From Streptomyces asoensis (lineage in GTDB: Bacteria; Actinomycetota; Actinomycetes; Streptomycetales; Streptomycetaceae), in the NCBI RefSeq assembly GCF_016860545.1, contig NZ_BNEB01000003.1, forward strand, positions 124,001 through 188,000: a stretch of DNA of 64,000 bases, read 5' to 3'. A program made the position numbers and the translations under genes. The notes under the pieces are model-generated. The model was not told the origin of the DNA. It saw only the letters and a list, made by a program, of their open reading frames with translations, and searched no databases. Positions 23,152 through 30,386 of this stretch are shown in pieces; position 1 is the first letter of the stretch; every line of letters begins with the position of its first letter.

Positions 23152-23582
23152 GCTACCCGACGCTCTTCACCACGCCCGGCATGCGCGCCATCGCCGAGGA
23201 GATCGACGCCGAACGGCAGCGCCAGCTGAAGAAGTGGGGCGAGCAGCACCACCCCGACGGCACCGGCCAGTACCCGGAGACCCTCGACGCGGACGCTGCG
23301 CGCATGGCGTGTCAGGGAGCGGCCGAGGGCGGCTACCTCGACTGGCTGCACATCCTGCGCGAGGAGGTCGCCGAGGCCTTCGCCGAGTCGGACCCGGCCA
23401 AGCTGCGCACCGAGCTGGTGCAGGTCGCCGCCGTGTGCGCCGCGTGGATCGCCGACCTCGACAGCCGCACCGCCCCCGACCACGTGTGCAACTCGGTCGT
23501 GGCCCGCGGTGAGATGGACGAGCCGCTCGGCTATCAGATCTGCGGCATGTGCGGGAAGCGCAAGGACGGGGCGCAGCGATGA
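23148..23582 (+). CDS. MazG-like nucleotide pyrophosphohydrolase
   Basis: A 144-residue protein with a phage-type all-alpha NTP-PPase pattern. AIAEEIDAERQRQLKKWGEQ is followed by LHILREEVAEAFAESDPAKL and RTELVQVAAVCAAWIADL, containing the EExxEA helix and a second acidic residue for Mg. Such enzymes hydrolyse (d)NTPs or alarmones. A short Cys-containing tail (QICGMCGKRKD) is additional. GTG start overlaps the upstream stop. Confidence 0.75.
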   Translation: MSYPTLFTTPGMRAIAEEIDAERQRQLKKWGEQHHPDGTGQYPETLDADAARMACQGAAEGGYLDWLHILREEVAEAFAESDPAKLRTELVQVAAVCAAWIADLDSRTAPDHVCNSVVARGEMDEPLGYQICGMCGKRKDGAQR

Positions 23583-24883
23583 CCCAGCCCACCTCCGACG
23601 CGAAGGCCGTCGTCCGTGCCCTCGACGCCCTGACGACGCAGGCCCGACGCATCGCCGACGCCCTGACGACGCCCGTCGTCCAGCACGTCGTGACCACCGA
23701 CGACGCCGAGACGACGCCCGCGACGACGTGCAGCGCGCAGCACCACGGCTTCCCCGGCGACCACCGCCACTGCATCCGTGCCGCGCACCACCACGGCGAC
23801 CACATCGACGAGCACGGCTACCACTGGTCCGACACCGTCGCCGTGTACCCAGTCATCGACGGCGTGGTGAAGCAGGCCCACCTCGTCCCGGCCGAGGCCT
23901 ACGCCACGTGGACCGGGCAGACCCCGGCCGCCGACGAGCCTGAGGCCGCCTGCCGCGTCATGGACACCCGCACCTGCCCCCCGACCTACAACGGCCCATG
24001 CGGCGACCGGCCCTGCGCCCGCTTCGAATCCGACGACCCCACACCCTGGCTCGACACCGCACCAGCAGCCGAGCCCCCGGCCGACGACGCAGACCCCGCC
24101 CCCAACCTGCTGCACGTCCTCGTCGACCGCGCCGCCCGAGGCGTCCTCACCGAGGGCGAAGCCGCCACCTTCCGCCGCCGCGTCGAGCAGCTGGTCAACG
24201 GCCGGGCCACGTGGAAGGCGAAGGGCGAGGAGATGGAGCGCGACCGCGACCGGCTGGCCGCCGAGCTGACTCGATCCGAGAACGCCCGCGACCACCTGCG
24301 CTGCCGCGCCGACGCGGCAGAGGCCGAGGCCGAGCGGCTGCGGGACCTGGTCATCGCCGAGAACAAGCGGGCCGACGACGCGATCAACCGCGAGGACACC
24401 GCCGACTCGGCGGCCGAGGAGCAGCGGGGCCGCGCCGCCGCGGCCGAGGCCGCCATCGAGCGGGTGCGCGCCCTCGTGGCCGGCATCGCCCACCCCACCT
24501 CCGCCGGGATCACCCAGTACGACCTCGGCCGCAAGGAGATGGCGACCGCCGTAGTCCTCGCCATCACCGAGCAGCCCACCACGGAGCAGCCCGAGCCGCT
24601 GCGCGTCACCCCGTGCACCCCGCCCCGCATGGCCGTGCACTGCGGCGGCCAGTGCCTCGCCATCGCACCCAGCGACCACGGCCAGGACCGCCGGGACATC
24701 GTGTTCCTGGAAGGCGACTCGATCACCTGCCTGACCGGCACGCCCGGGGGCCCCGTGCCGTCCACCCCTCCCGGCGCCCACTACCTCGCCGAGGTCTACG
24801 TCCCCCGAGGTACCGCCGAGATCACGGCGGCACACGTCACCAGCTCGGGCCTGCTCTTCTACCGGCCCACCACGGAGGCCTGA
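23579..24883 (+). CDS. Large hypothetical phage protein with coiled coil
   Basis: A 434-residue protein. The N-terminal domain is rich in His and Cys (CSAQHHGFPGDHRHC, AAHHHGDHIDEHGYHW). A long charged coiled coil sits in the middle (EEMERDRDRLAAELTRSEN, EAERLRDLVIAENKRADD). The compact C terminus is strand-like (MAVHCGGQCLAIAPSDHG, AHYLAEVYVPRGTAEI). His/Cys clusters suggest metal binding. No family or function recognised. Confidence 0.62.
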   Translation: MTQPTSDAKAVVRALDALTTQARRIADALTTPVVQHVVTTDDAETTPATTCSAQHHGFPGDHRHCIRAAHHHGDHIDEHGYHWSDTVAVYPVIDGVVKQAHLVPAEAYATWTGQTPAADEPEAACRVMDTRTCPPTYNGPCGDRPCARFESDDPTPWLDTAPAAEPPADDADPAPNLLHVLVDRAARGVLTEGEAATFRRRVEQLVNGRATWKAKGEEMERDRDRLAAELTRSENARDHLRCRADAAEAEAERLRDLVIAENKRADDAINREDTADSAAEEQRGRAAAAEAAIERVRALVAGIAHPTSAGITQYDLGRKEMATAVVLAITEQPTTEQPEPLRVTPCTPPRMAVHCGGQCLAIAPSDHGQDRRDIVFLEGDSITCLTGTPGGPVPSTPPGAHYLAEVYVPRGTAEITAAHVTSSGLLFYRPTTEA

Positions 24884-24885
24884 CC

Positions 24886-25053
24886 ATGACCAGTAGCGGA
24901 GGCTACACCGGGATCAGCCTCGCAGGCCGGTGGGAGTGCGGCGGATGCGGCGCGAGCGGCGACGGCTGGTACGACGAAGACGACGGCCTGGTCCTGCACG
25001 ACGAGACCGGGACGGCCTTCGACCCCGACGACCACGTGTGCGGGGAAGGCTGA
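24886..25053 (+). CDS. Small zinc-ribbon-like protein
   Basis: 55 residues. WECGGCGASGDGWYDEDDG, then a late Cys in DHVCGEG, gives a CxxC plus one more Cys. It is acidic and hypothetical, starting 2 bases after the upstream stop. Confidence 0.55.
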   Translation: MTSSGGYTGISLAGRWECGGCGASGDGWYDEDDGLVLHDETGTAFDPDDHVCGEG

Positions 25054-25112
25054 CCGGGAACCACCGGTACGCCCCACACGTCCAGATCAGCACCACCAGA
25101 CCAAGGAGCACC

Positions 25113-25286
25113 ATGGCAGACGAGCAGCCGGTCACGAGCACGGAGATGGCCCAGGCGATCGCTGAGGCGATCATGAAGCAGGCAGCGAAGCTCGCTGAGG
25201 TCCCGGACAGCCCGGCCGCTGCGGCCGGGCTGAAGGACCTTGCCGAGGCGTACGCCTGGCTGAAGTACCCGAGCAAGCCGCACTGA
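25113..25286 (+). CDS. Small helical hypothetical protein
   Basis: 57 residues with AAGGAG at 25102-25107. It is almost entirely helical (TEMAQAIAEAIMKQAAKLAE, AAGLKDLAEAYAWLKYPSK). Last gene of the rightward early block before a bidirectional terminator. Confidence 0.6.
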   Translation: MADEQPVTSTEMAQAIAEAIMKQAAKLAEVPDSPAAAAGLKDLAEAYAWLKYPSKPH

Positions 25287-25298
25287 CGACGCAGGCCA

Positions 25299-25342
25299 GA
25301 CGCCCCGTCACCCCGTCCGTCGACGGCCGGTGACGGGGCGTC
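25299..25342. terminator. Bidirectional terminator between convergent genes
   Basis: GACGCCCCGTCACC (25299-25312) and GGTGACGGGGCGTC (25329-25342) form a perfect 14-bp stem. It separates the plus-strand early block from the minus-strand regulator that ends at 25344. Confidence 0.85.
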
Positions 25343-25343
25343 G

Positions 25344-25628
25344 TCACATCCCCTTCCACACCTTCCACGCCCGCGACCGATCCGTGCCGATCACCACCGC
25401 GATCTCCGGGAAGTCCATGCCGTACTGCTCGTGCATCACGGCCACCGCCTGCTGACGGATGGCCTTCGGCAGGCCCTTCTCCCCGGCCCACTCGCGCAGC
25501 ACCAGACCCGCAGCCACCGCCCGCACCGCCGTGTCCTCGATGCCCTCCAGCAGCCGCAGCGCGTCGCGCACCGCCTCCAGCACACGGTCAGCCTCCGCGC
25601 GCGCCCGCTCGTCCACCTCGTCAGCCAT
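25344..25628 (-). CDS. Small helix-turn-helix regulator
   Basis: A 94-residue helical protein (EADRVLEAVRDALRLLEGIE, AVRAVAAGLVLREWAGEKGL, then PKAIRQQAVAVMHEQYGMDF). It ends in PEIAVVIGTDRSRAWKVWKG, a helix-turn-helix that would read DNA. The ATG at 25628 has GGGAGG close upstream. It is one of the few minus-strand genes, standing between early and late blocks. Duplicated palindromic elements lie 40 bases upstream of its start, so autoregulation is likely. Confidence 0.68.
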   Translation of the reverse strand: MADEVDERARAEADRVLEAVRDALRLLEGIEDTAVRAVAAGLVLREWAGEKGLPKAIRQQAVAVMHEQYGMDFPEIAVVIGTDRSRAWKVWKGM

Positions 25629-25668
25629 GATCCGCACCTCCCGGCCGGAGCGTAGGTCTGCACGCGGC

Positions 25669-25711
25669 CCACGGTGTCTAGTACAGTCCACGGTGTCTAG
25701 TACTGGACACC
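25669..25711. promoter_or_regulatory. Duplicated operator upstream of the 25344 regulator
   Basis: A 16-bp unit, CCACGGTGTCTAGTAC, occurs exactly twice (25669-25684 and 25688-25703), 19 bases or about two helical turns apart. The second copy is part of a 20-bp palindrome at 25692-25711, GGTGTCTAGT-ACTGGACACC, with one mismatch. Half-sites resemble the TGTCCA/TGGACA of the lysogeny switch but with a 4-base spacer. Probable binding site of the adjacent regulator, the repressor, or both. Confidence 0.75.
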
Positions 25712-25814
25712 GCGTCACGACGGGCCGACGACGCCCGACGACGCCCCACAACTAAACGAGCCCCGGCGGTGGTTGCACACCAGCCGAGGCTCTGACCACC
25801 GGAGAGTGACCTCC

Positions 25815-26597
25815 ATGGCTGAGCAGAAGCCAACCACACCCCCACGCCCCGCCGCTACGAGCGGGCTCGGCCTCGCCGTCGGCGCCGCCATCATCATCAC
25901 CGCCATCACCGGCATCGCCTTCTGGCTCTCCTACCACCACCTCCACGACGTCGCCGCCGGAAACGGCCTCGGCGTCGACCCCGCCCGCGCCTGGGCCTGG
26001 CCCGCCGTGCTGGACCTCTTCTACCTCGCCGGCGAGCTGCTCATCCTCCGCGCCTCCTACCTGCGCACCGTCGACCCGTGGGCCATCGCACTCACCGCGG
26101 TCGGAGCGCTCGGCTCGATCACCCTGAACGTGGCCGGCGTCGGCGCCCACGCCAAGGCGCTGGAGTACACGGTGGCCGCGGTTCCGCCCGTCGCCGCGCT
26201 GCTGGCGTTCGGCGCGCTGATGCGGCAGCTGCACCTATGGTTCGGCACCCGCGCCGTCCCGGCCCCGGCGGTCATCGAGCACGTGGTCCCGCCGATGCCC
26301 GAGCAGGCCCCCGCCGTCCCGGCCGCCGAGGAACCCCCGGCCATCGAGCCCCCCGCCGACGAGCAGCGACCGAAGCGACCGGCGTACACCGACCCGCGCT
26401 GCGACGTCATCCGCAACCTGTACGACGACGGATACCGGCCCACCACGGGCGAGATGAAGGCCGCGCTGGTCGCCGCTGGCCACGGCGCGCCGAGCCCGTC
26501 CACGCTGCGCGGCACCCTGCGCGACGAGATCGAGCAGCGCGAACCGCGCCTGCGCGACCTGCCCTCCCGGCCGACGGCGCTCCACCGCGCGGGCTGA
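25815..26597 (+). CDS. DUF2637 membrane protein with C-terminal DNA-binding-like region
   Basis: A 260-residue protein. Four hydrophobic helices in the first 145 residues (AVGAAIIITAITGIAFWLS, AWPAVLDLFYLAGELLILRA, AIALTAVGALGSITLNVAG, AAVPPVAALLAFGALM) match DUF2637 proteins, found mainly in Streptomyces plasmids and integrative elements. A Pro/Glu linker leads to DVIRNLYDDGYRPTTGEMKA, a winged-helix-like segment. Its presence in a phage is unusual. It starts a membrane-protein block after the regulator. Confidence 0.72.
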   Translation: MAEQKPTTPPRPAATSGLGLAVGAAIIITAITGIAFWLSYHHLHDVAAGNGLGVDPARAWAWPAVLDLFYLAGELLILRASYLRTVDPWAIALTAVGALGSITLNVAGVGAHAKALEYTVAAVPPVAALLAFGALMRQLHLWFGTRAVPAPAVIEHVVPPMPEQAPAVPAAEEPPAIEPPADEQRPKRPAYTDPRCDVIRNLYDDGYRPTTGEMKAALVAAGHGAPSPSTLRGTLRDEIEQREPRLRDLPSRPTALHRAG

Positions 26598-26600
26598 GCC

Positions 26601-26747
26601 GTGCTGCTCGCGCTGCTCTTCCCGCTCGCGGCCCTGCTCGCCCTCCTCGGCCTCGCCCTGGTCGACCTCCGCACCGTCCCGCCCATCAGCGGCACGTGCG
26701 CCCTCATCCTCACGATCGCCGCGCTCGGCGTGGCCGTCCTCCGCTGA
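26601..26747 (+). CDS. Tiny membrane protein
   Basis: 48 residues from GTG at 26601. Nearly all hydrophobic: LLALLFPLAALLALLGLAL and ALILTIAALGVAVL, two helices joined by DLRTVPPISGTC. It starts 3 bases after the DUF2637 gene and ends 10 bases before the next. Confidence 0.55.
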   Translation: MLLALLFPLAALLALLGLALVDLRTVPPISGTCALILTIAALGVAVLR

Positions 26748-26757
26748 AGGACCCCCT

Positions 26758-27270
26758 GTGAACTACGTGACCTACGGCGGCGTCACCGTCGGCCTCTGCA
26801 TCCTCGGCTACGAACTCGTCTCCTGGTGGCCCGGCCTCAAGCAGCTCAAGAAGGACCCCGCCCGGCACGCGGCCCGCCTGCTGCCCTTCCTGCTCTCCTG
26901 GTCGTACGGCTGCCTCACCACCCTCGGCGTGGCCGGACTCATCGGCACCGCCTCCAGTTCCGTCCTCGGCCTGTCCAACTGGCTCGGCGACGCGGCCCTG
27001 CTGTGGGGCGTGGGCGAGCAGCCCGGCCAGCTCGCCGCCCGCGCCACCTTCACCCCGCTCAGCGGGCCCGGAGCGTGCGTGGTCCTGATCCTCACCGCCG
27101 TGTTCATCGCGGCCGTGAAGAAGGCCAACGACGACGACGCGGGCGTGCTGAAGCGGGGCGCCTGGTGCGGCATCACCCTCGGCACCTCGGCCGGGGTCGC
27201 CGGGTTCGCCGCGGTGCCCCTCGCGCTCGCCGCGAACTGGCTCGCGGACCAGACGTACGGGCGGATGTGA
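26758..27270 (+). CDS. SpdB-like multi-pass membrane protein
   Basis: 170 residues from GTG. Four or so helices (VTVGLCILGYELVSWW, LPFLLSWSYGCLTTLGVAGL, GPGACVVLILTAVFIAAV, GTSAGVAGFAAVPLALAANW). The pattern resembles Spd membrane proteins of Streptomyces plasmids rather than any known virion part. Function in the phage unknown; superinfection exclusion is one option. Confidence 0.6.
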   Translation: MNYVTYGGVTVGLCILGYELVSWWPGLKQLKKDPARHAARLLPFLLSWSYGCLTTLGVAGLIGTASSSVLGLSNWLGDAALLWGVGEQPGQLAARATFTPLSGPGACVVLILTAVFIAAVKKANDDDAGVLKRGAWCGITLGTSAGVAGFAAVPLALAANWLADQTYGRM

Positions 27271-27641
27271 TGGCCGCCCGCCGGAAGCCGGACGCCGAGG
27301 AGGAGCCCTCGCGGGTGGCCGGCGGGTGCGTGCTGGTCGTCCTCGGTGGTGTCGTGGACGCGGTGGCGTGGGCTGCTGACGAGGCCGCCGGGGTGCTGCT
27401 GCTGGTCGCGGTCGGGGTGTTCGCGCTGTGGCGCTCGGCCCGCCGCGTGTCCGATTCGTCCGCCCCTCCCCCACCGGGGGAGGACCGCCCCTCGTGCCGC
27501 GAATGCGCAGGTCACACGCTTGTCAGCGTGACCCCTCTCGCAGGCCAGAAGGGGATGTGGATCTACAGCAGCGCACCGCCCGAAGAGTCCAACTACACCC
27601 ACGTGCACATCGAGCGCGCCGCCGACGAGGCGCGCGCATAG
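27270..27641 (+). CDS. Hypothetical protein with membrane segment
   Basis: 123 residues. A charged start, one or two hydrophobic stretches (RVAGGCVLVVLGGVVDAVAW, AAGVLLLVAVGVFALWRSA), then a soluble domain with SCRECAGHT and a strand-like end (GMWIYSSAPPEESNYTHVHI). Start shares a base with the upstream stop. Confidence 0.58.
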   Translation: MAARRKPDAEEEPSRVAGGCVLVVLGGVVDAVAWAADEAAGVLLLVAVGVFALWRSARRVSDSSAPPPPGEDRPSCRECAGHTLVSVTPLAGQKGMWIYSSAPPEESNYTHVHIERAADEARA

Positions 27642-27718
27642 ACCCCGGGGCGGCCGTCCTTCCGCCAAGTCGTCCGGCCGCCCCGGTCCCATCCCAACCA
27701 CGAGACGGAGCACCCATC

Positions 27719-27865
27719 ATGGCACTCGGATTCAAGCGCCCCATCGAGCCCACCGACCCCCGGCTGAAGGGGCACGAGACCACCTACCAGGCGAGCAGGG
27801 GCGGGCACTTCCCCGCGCCCCAGACCCCCACCCCCGGCACGCCGAAGGAGCAGCGCGGGCGCTGA
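27719..27865 (+). CDS. Small hypothetical protein
   Basis: 48 residues (ALGFKRPIEPTDPRLKGHE, then a Gly/Pro-rich end). GAGACGGAG lies upstream of the ATG. No family. Last gene before a terminator. Confidence 0.5.
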   Translation: MALGFKRPIEPTDPRLKGHETTYQASRGGHFPAPQTPTPGTPKEQRGR

Positions 27866-27905
27866 CCCCCGCCCGCTGTCACACCCCGGTCGCAGACTGG
27901 TCACA

Positions 27906-27940
27906 GGCCCCCGCCGAAATCCCCCACGGCGGGGGCCTTC
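27906..27940 (+). terminator. Terminator before the lipoprotein gene
   Basis: GGCCCCCGCCG (27906-27916) pairs with CGGCGGGGGCC (27927-27937), followed by TTC. An 11-bp perfect stem. Confidence 0.8.
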
Positions 27941-27990
27941 CGCGCCCCCATGGCACCATGCCCCCAGCCACACCACCCAGGGGGACCACC

Positions 27991-28455
27991 ATGCGCACCC
28001 GCGCCACCATCACCACCGCCGCGCTGCTCCTCGCCGCGCTCACCGCCTGCTCATCCGGCAGCAGCAGCACCGCCACCGACACCCCGTCGCCCGCCAGCGA
28101 CACCGGCACCCCAGCCGCCGAACCCACCGTCAGCGTGCCCGCCGACCACAAGGGCGACGACCTCGCCGCCGCCGTCGCCGTCTACACCGCCGCCTACTTC
28201 GCCGCCGACGTCGACACCGGATACGGCATGCTGTCCGCGCGCTGCACCAAGCAGATCGACGAGGCCATGTACCGCGGGATCCTGGAGCAGGCGAAGACGG
28301 ACTACGGCCCCGACCACCCGGCGACGGACGTGCAAGCGGAGGTGGCCGGCGGGCTCGGCCGGGCCACGTACAAGGTGAAGGGCCTGCCCAAGTTCGACCA
28401 GGCGAAGCAGCCGTGGGCGCTGGAGGGCGGCGCCTGGAAGTACGACGCCTGCTGA
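27991..28455 (+). CDS. Prophage-borne lipoprotein, homologue of a host lipoprotein
   Basis: A 154-residue protein with a lipoprotein signal (MRTRATITTAALLLAALTAC; lipobox LTAC), a Ser/Thr/Pro linker, then a globular domain ending in YKVKGLPKFDQ and WKYDAC. It should be lipid-anchored on the outer face of the membrane. It closely resembles the host gene at 51753-52208: over the last 54 residues I count 39 identities. It is flanked by its own two terminators, the mark of a moron gene expressed from the prophage. An in-frame ATG at 27958 exists but would bury the signal peptide. Confidence 0.82.
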   Translation: MRTRATITTAALLLAALTACSSGSSSTATDTPSPASDTGTPAAEPTVSVPADHKGDDLAAAVAVYTAAYFAADVDTGYGMLSARCTKQIDEAMYRGILEQAKTDYGPDHPATDVQAEVAGGLGRATYKVKGLPKFDQAKQPWALEGGAWKYDAC

Positions 28456-28494
28456 GCCATACTCGAAGCTGCGCGCCGGGTAACGCCCGGCACT

Positions 28495-28528
28495 GGCCCC
28501 TGCCGGCTTCCCAACGGCAGGGGCCTTC
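28495..28528 (+). terminator. Terminator after the lipoprotein gene
   Basis: GGCCCCTGCCG (28495-28505) pairs with CGGCAGGGGCC (28515-28525), then TT. It isolates the lipoprotein gene from the late operon. Confidence 0.82.
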
Positions 28529-28534
28529 GCACGC

Positions 28535-28553
28535 CCGCGAATTGCAGCCCCCA
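28535..28553 (+). promoter_or_regulatory. 19-bp late-region repeat, copy 1
   Basis: CCGCGAATTGCAGCCCCCA is repeated exactly at 34167-34185. This copy lies just after a terminator and about 50 bases before the small terminase gene; the other lies before the capsid gene. Candidate phage promoter element, antitermination site or packaging signal. Confidence 0.6.
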
Positions 28554-28602
28554 AGATCCTGCGACGCCCAAAATCCGTACCGTCCCCACCAGGGAGGTGA
28601 CG

Positions 28603-29028
28603 GTGGGCGACCGGTGGCGACGGCCAGAGCATGACCTCGGCCTCGTGCGACAGCACGAGGTCGTACGCCTGCGCACCCAGGAAAAGTTGACCTTCCGGCA
28701 GATCGCCGAGCAGCTCGACTGCGACGTCAAGAACACCTACGCCGCATGGAAGCGGGGCGTGGCCGCCCTCGCCGAGCAGGCCGCCGCCGCGCATGGGGAG
28801 TACCTCGGCGAGCAGCTGGCCAACCTCAGCATCGCCATCGACGCACTGATGCCCAAGGTCATCAAGGGCGACGTCCGCGCGAACGAGGCCCTCGTCAAAC
28901 TCTTCGACCACCAGGCCAAGCTGCTCGGCCTGTACGCCCCCGTGAAGCACAACGTTGCCGTCACCGACGAGATGACCGCCCGCATCAAGGCCCTGGCCGA
29001 CGAGATCGCCGCCGTGGACGGGGGCTGA
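28603..29028 (+). CDS. terS: Terminase small subunit-like protein
   Basis: A 141-residue protein. The N-terminal helix-turn-helix (VRLRTQEKLTFRQIAEQLDC, VKNTYAAWKRGVAALAEQA) is followed by a helical body (ALMPKVIKGDVRANEALVKL, FDHQAKLLGLYAP). This is the layout of small terminase subunits, which recognise cos or pac and feed DNA to TerL. GTG at 28603 is preferred over GTG at 28597 because AGGGAGG ends at 28597, giving proper spacing. It lies directly before terL. Confidence 0.78.
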   Translation: MGDRWRRPEHDLGLVRQHEVVRLRTQEKLTFRQIAEQLDCDVKNTYAAWKRGVAALAEQAAAAHGEYLGEQLANLSIAIDALMPKVIKGDVRANEALVKLFDHQAKLLGLYAPVKHNVAVTDEMTARIKALADEIAAVDGG

Positions 29029-29030
29029 CC

Positions 29031-30377
29031 ATGGGCCCCACCGACCTTGACGCGCGCCTCGCCGGACTCTCCCCGGCCGAGCTGGAGATCCTGGAGCAGC
29101 AGCTGGCGGACCGGCTGTGGCAGAAGCGGTGGGGCCGGTGGAAGCCGTACCCCTGGCAGGTCCCGCCCGACCACGTGCCCACCCTCGGCTGGTGGTTGCA
29201 GCTCGGCGGGCGCGGCACCGGCAAAACCGACGGCTGCGCCCGCTACATGGTCAGCCACGTCAACGGACCCCCGTGTGACCCGCGGCTGCCCGGCGGGCAC
29301 AGGATGGCCATCATCGCCCCGACGCAGGGCGACGCCGTGGAGGCCTGCGTCAACGGCCCCTCCGGGCTGAAGGCCCACGACCCGCGCGTCCGGCTGCGCA
29401 CCACCGTCGGCGGCACCTTCGCGCGCTGGCCGTCCGGCGCCGAGGCCAAGCTCTTCGGCAGCCACACCCCCGACGACGTCGAGCGCCTGCGCGCCGGCGG
29501 TAACCGGTGCCTCGTCTGGATGGAAGAGGTCGCCGCGCAGCGACGGCTGAAGGACGCGATCACCCACAGCGAGATGGGCCTCCGCATCGGCACGAACCCC
29601 CACTACATCGGCAGCACGACGCCCAAGCCCCGAAGCGAACTGATCGAGCTGACCAAACGGGCCGACGTCATCATGACCCGCGGCCGCACCCGCGACGCCA
29701 TCCACCTGCCCGCAGAGCAGCGCGCCCACCTGATCGCCAAGTACAAGGGCACCCGCACCGAGGCACAGGAACTCGACGGGATCCTGCTGGAGGACATCGA
29801 GGGCGCCCTCTGGTCAAGGGCCGGGCTCGACACCGCCCGCGTCGGCGCCGTACCCCCGCTGGCCAGCGTCGTCGTAGCCATGGACCCCGCCGCCACCTCA
29901 CACGACGAGTCCGACGAGATGGGCATCATCGTGGCCGGGAAGGGCGCGCAGTACATCGCCGACCGCAACGGCTTCCAGCGCCAGCACGGGTACGCGATCG
30001 ATGACCTGTCCGGCCGGATGCCGCCCATCGAGGCCGCCCGCCGCGCGATCCGCGCCTACCACGAGCACCGGGCCGACGCGATCGTCGCCGAGGTCAACAA
30101 CGGCGGCGAGTGGATCGGCACGGTGGTCCGGCAGATCGACCCGACGGTGAACTACCGCACCGTCACCGCGTCCCGGGGCAAGGTCACCCGGGCGGAGCCG
30201 GTGGCCGCGCTCACCGACCAGGGCAGCGCGCACATCGTCGGCAGCCTGCCCGAGCTGGAGGAGCAACTCGTGTCGTGGGTCCCCGGCGACTCCAGCCCGG
30301 ACCGCCTCGACGCGTACGTGTGGGCCCTCACTCATCTGATGCTCGCCCCCGCGGGCAACCTTGCCGCGGTCGCCTAG
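29031..30377 (+). CDS. terL: Terminase large subunit
   Basis: A 448-residue packaging motor. The ATPase has Walker A GGRGTGKT (59-66) and a Walker B-like RCLVWMEEV. The nuclease half has VVAMDPAATSHDESDEMGII (first acidic cluster), DAIVAEVNNGGEW and a late DRLDAYVWAL, the three acidic positions of the RNase H-like fold. It docks on the portal to pump and cut DNA. Starts 2 bases after terS. Confidence 0.92.
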   Translation: MGPTDLDARLAGLSPAELEILEQQLADRLWQKRWGRWKPYPWQVPPDHVPTLGWWLQLGGRGTGKTDGCARYMVSHVNGPPCDPRLPGGHRMAIIAPTQGDAVEACVNGPSGLKAHDPRVRLRTTVGGTFARWPSGAEAKLFGSHTPDDVERLRAGGNRCLVWMEEVAAQRRLKDAITHSEMGLRIGTNPHYIGSTTPKPRSELIELTKRADVIMTRGRTRDAIHLPAEQRAHLIAKYKGTRTEAQELDGILLEDIEGALWSRAGLDTARVGAVPPLASVVVAMDPAATSHDESDEMGIIVAGKGAQYIADRNGFQRQHGYAIDDLSGRMPPIEAARRAIRAYHEHRADAIVAEVNNGGEWIGTVVRQIDPTVNYRTVTASRGKVTRAEPVAALTDQGSAHIVGSLPELEEQLVSWVPGDSSPDRLDAYVWALTHLMLAPAGNLAAVA

Positions 30378-30386
30378 GAGGACCAG

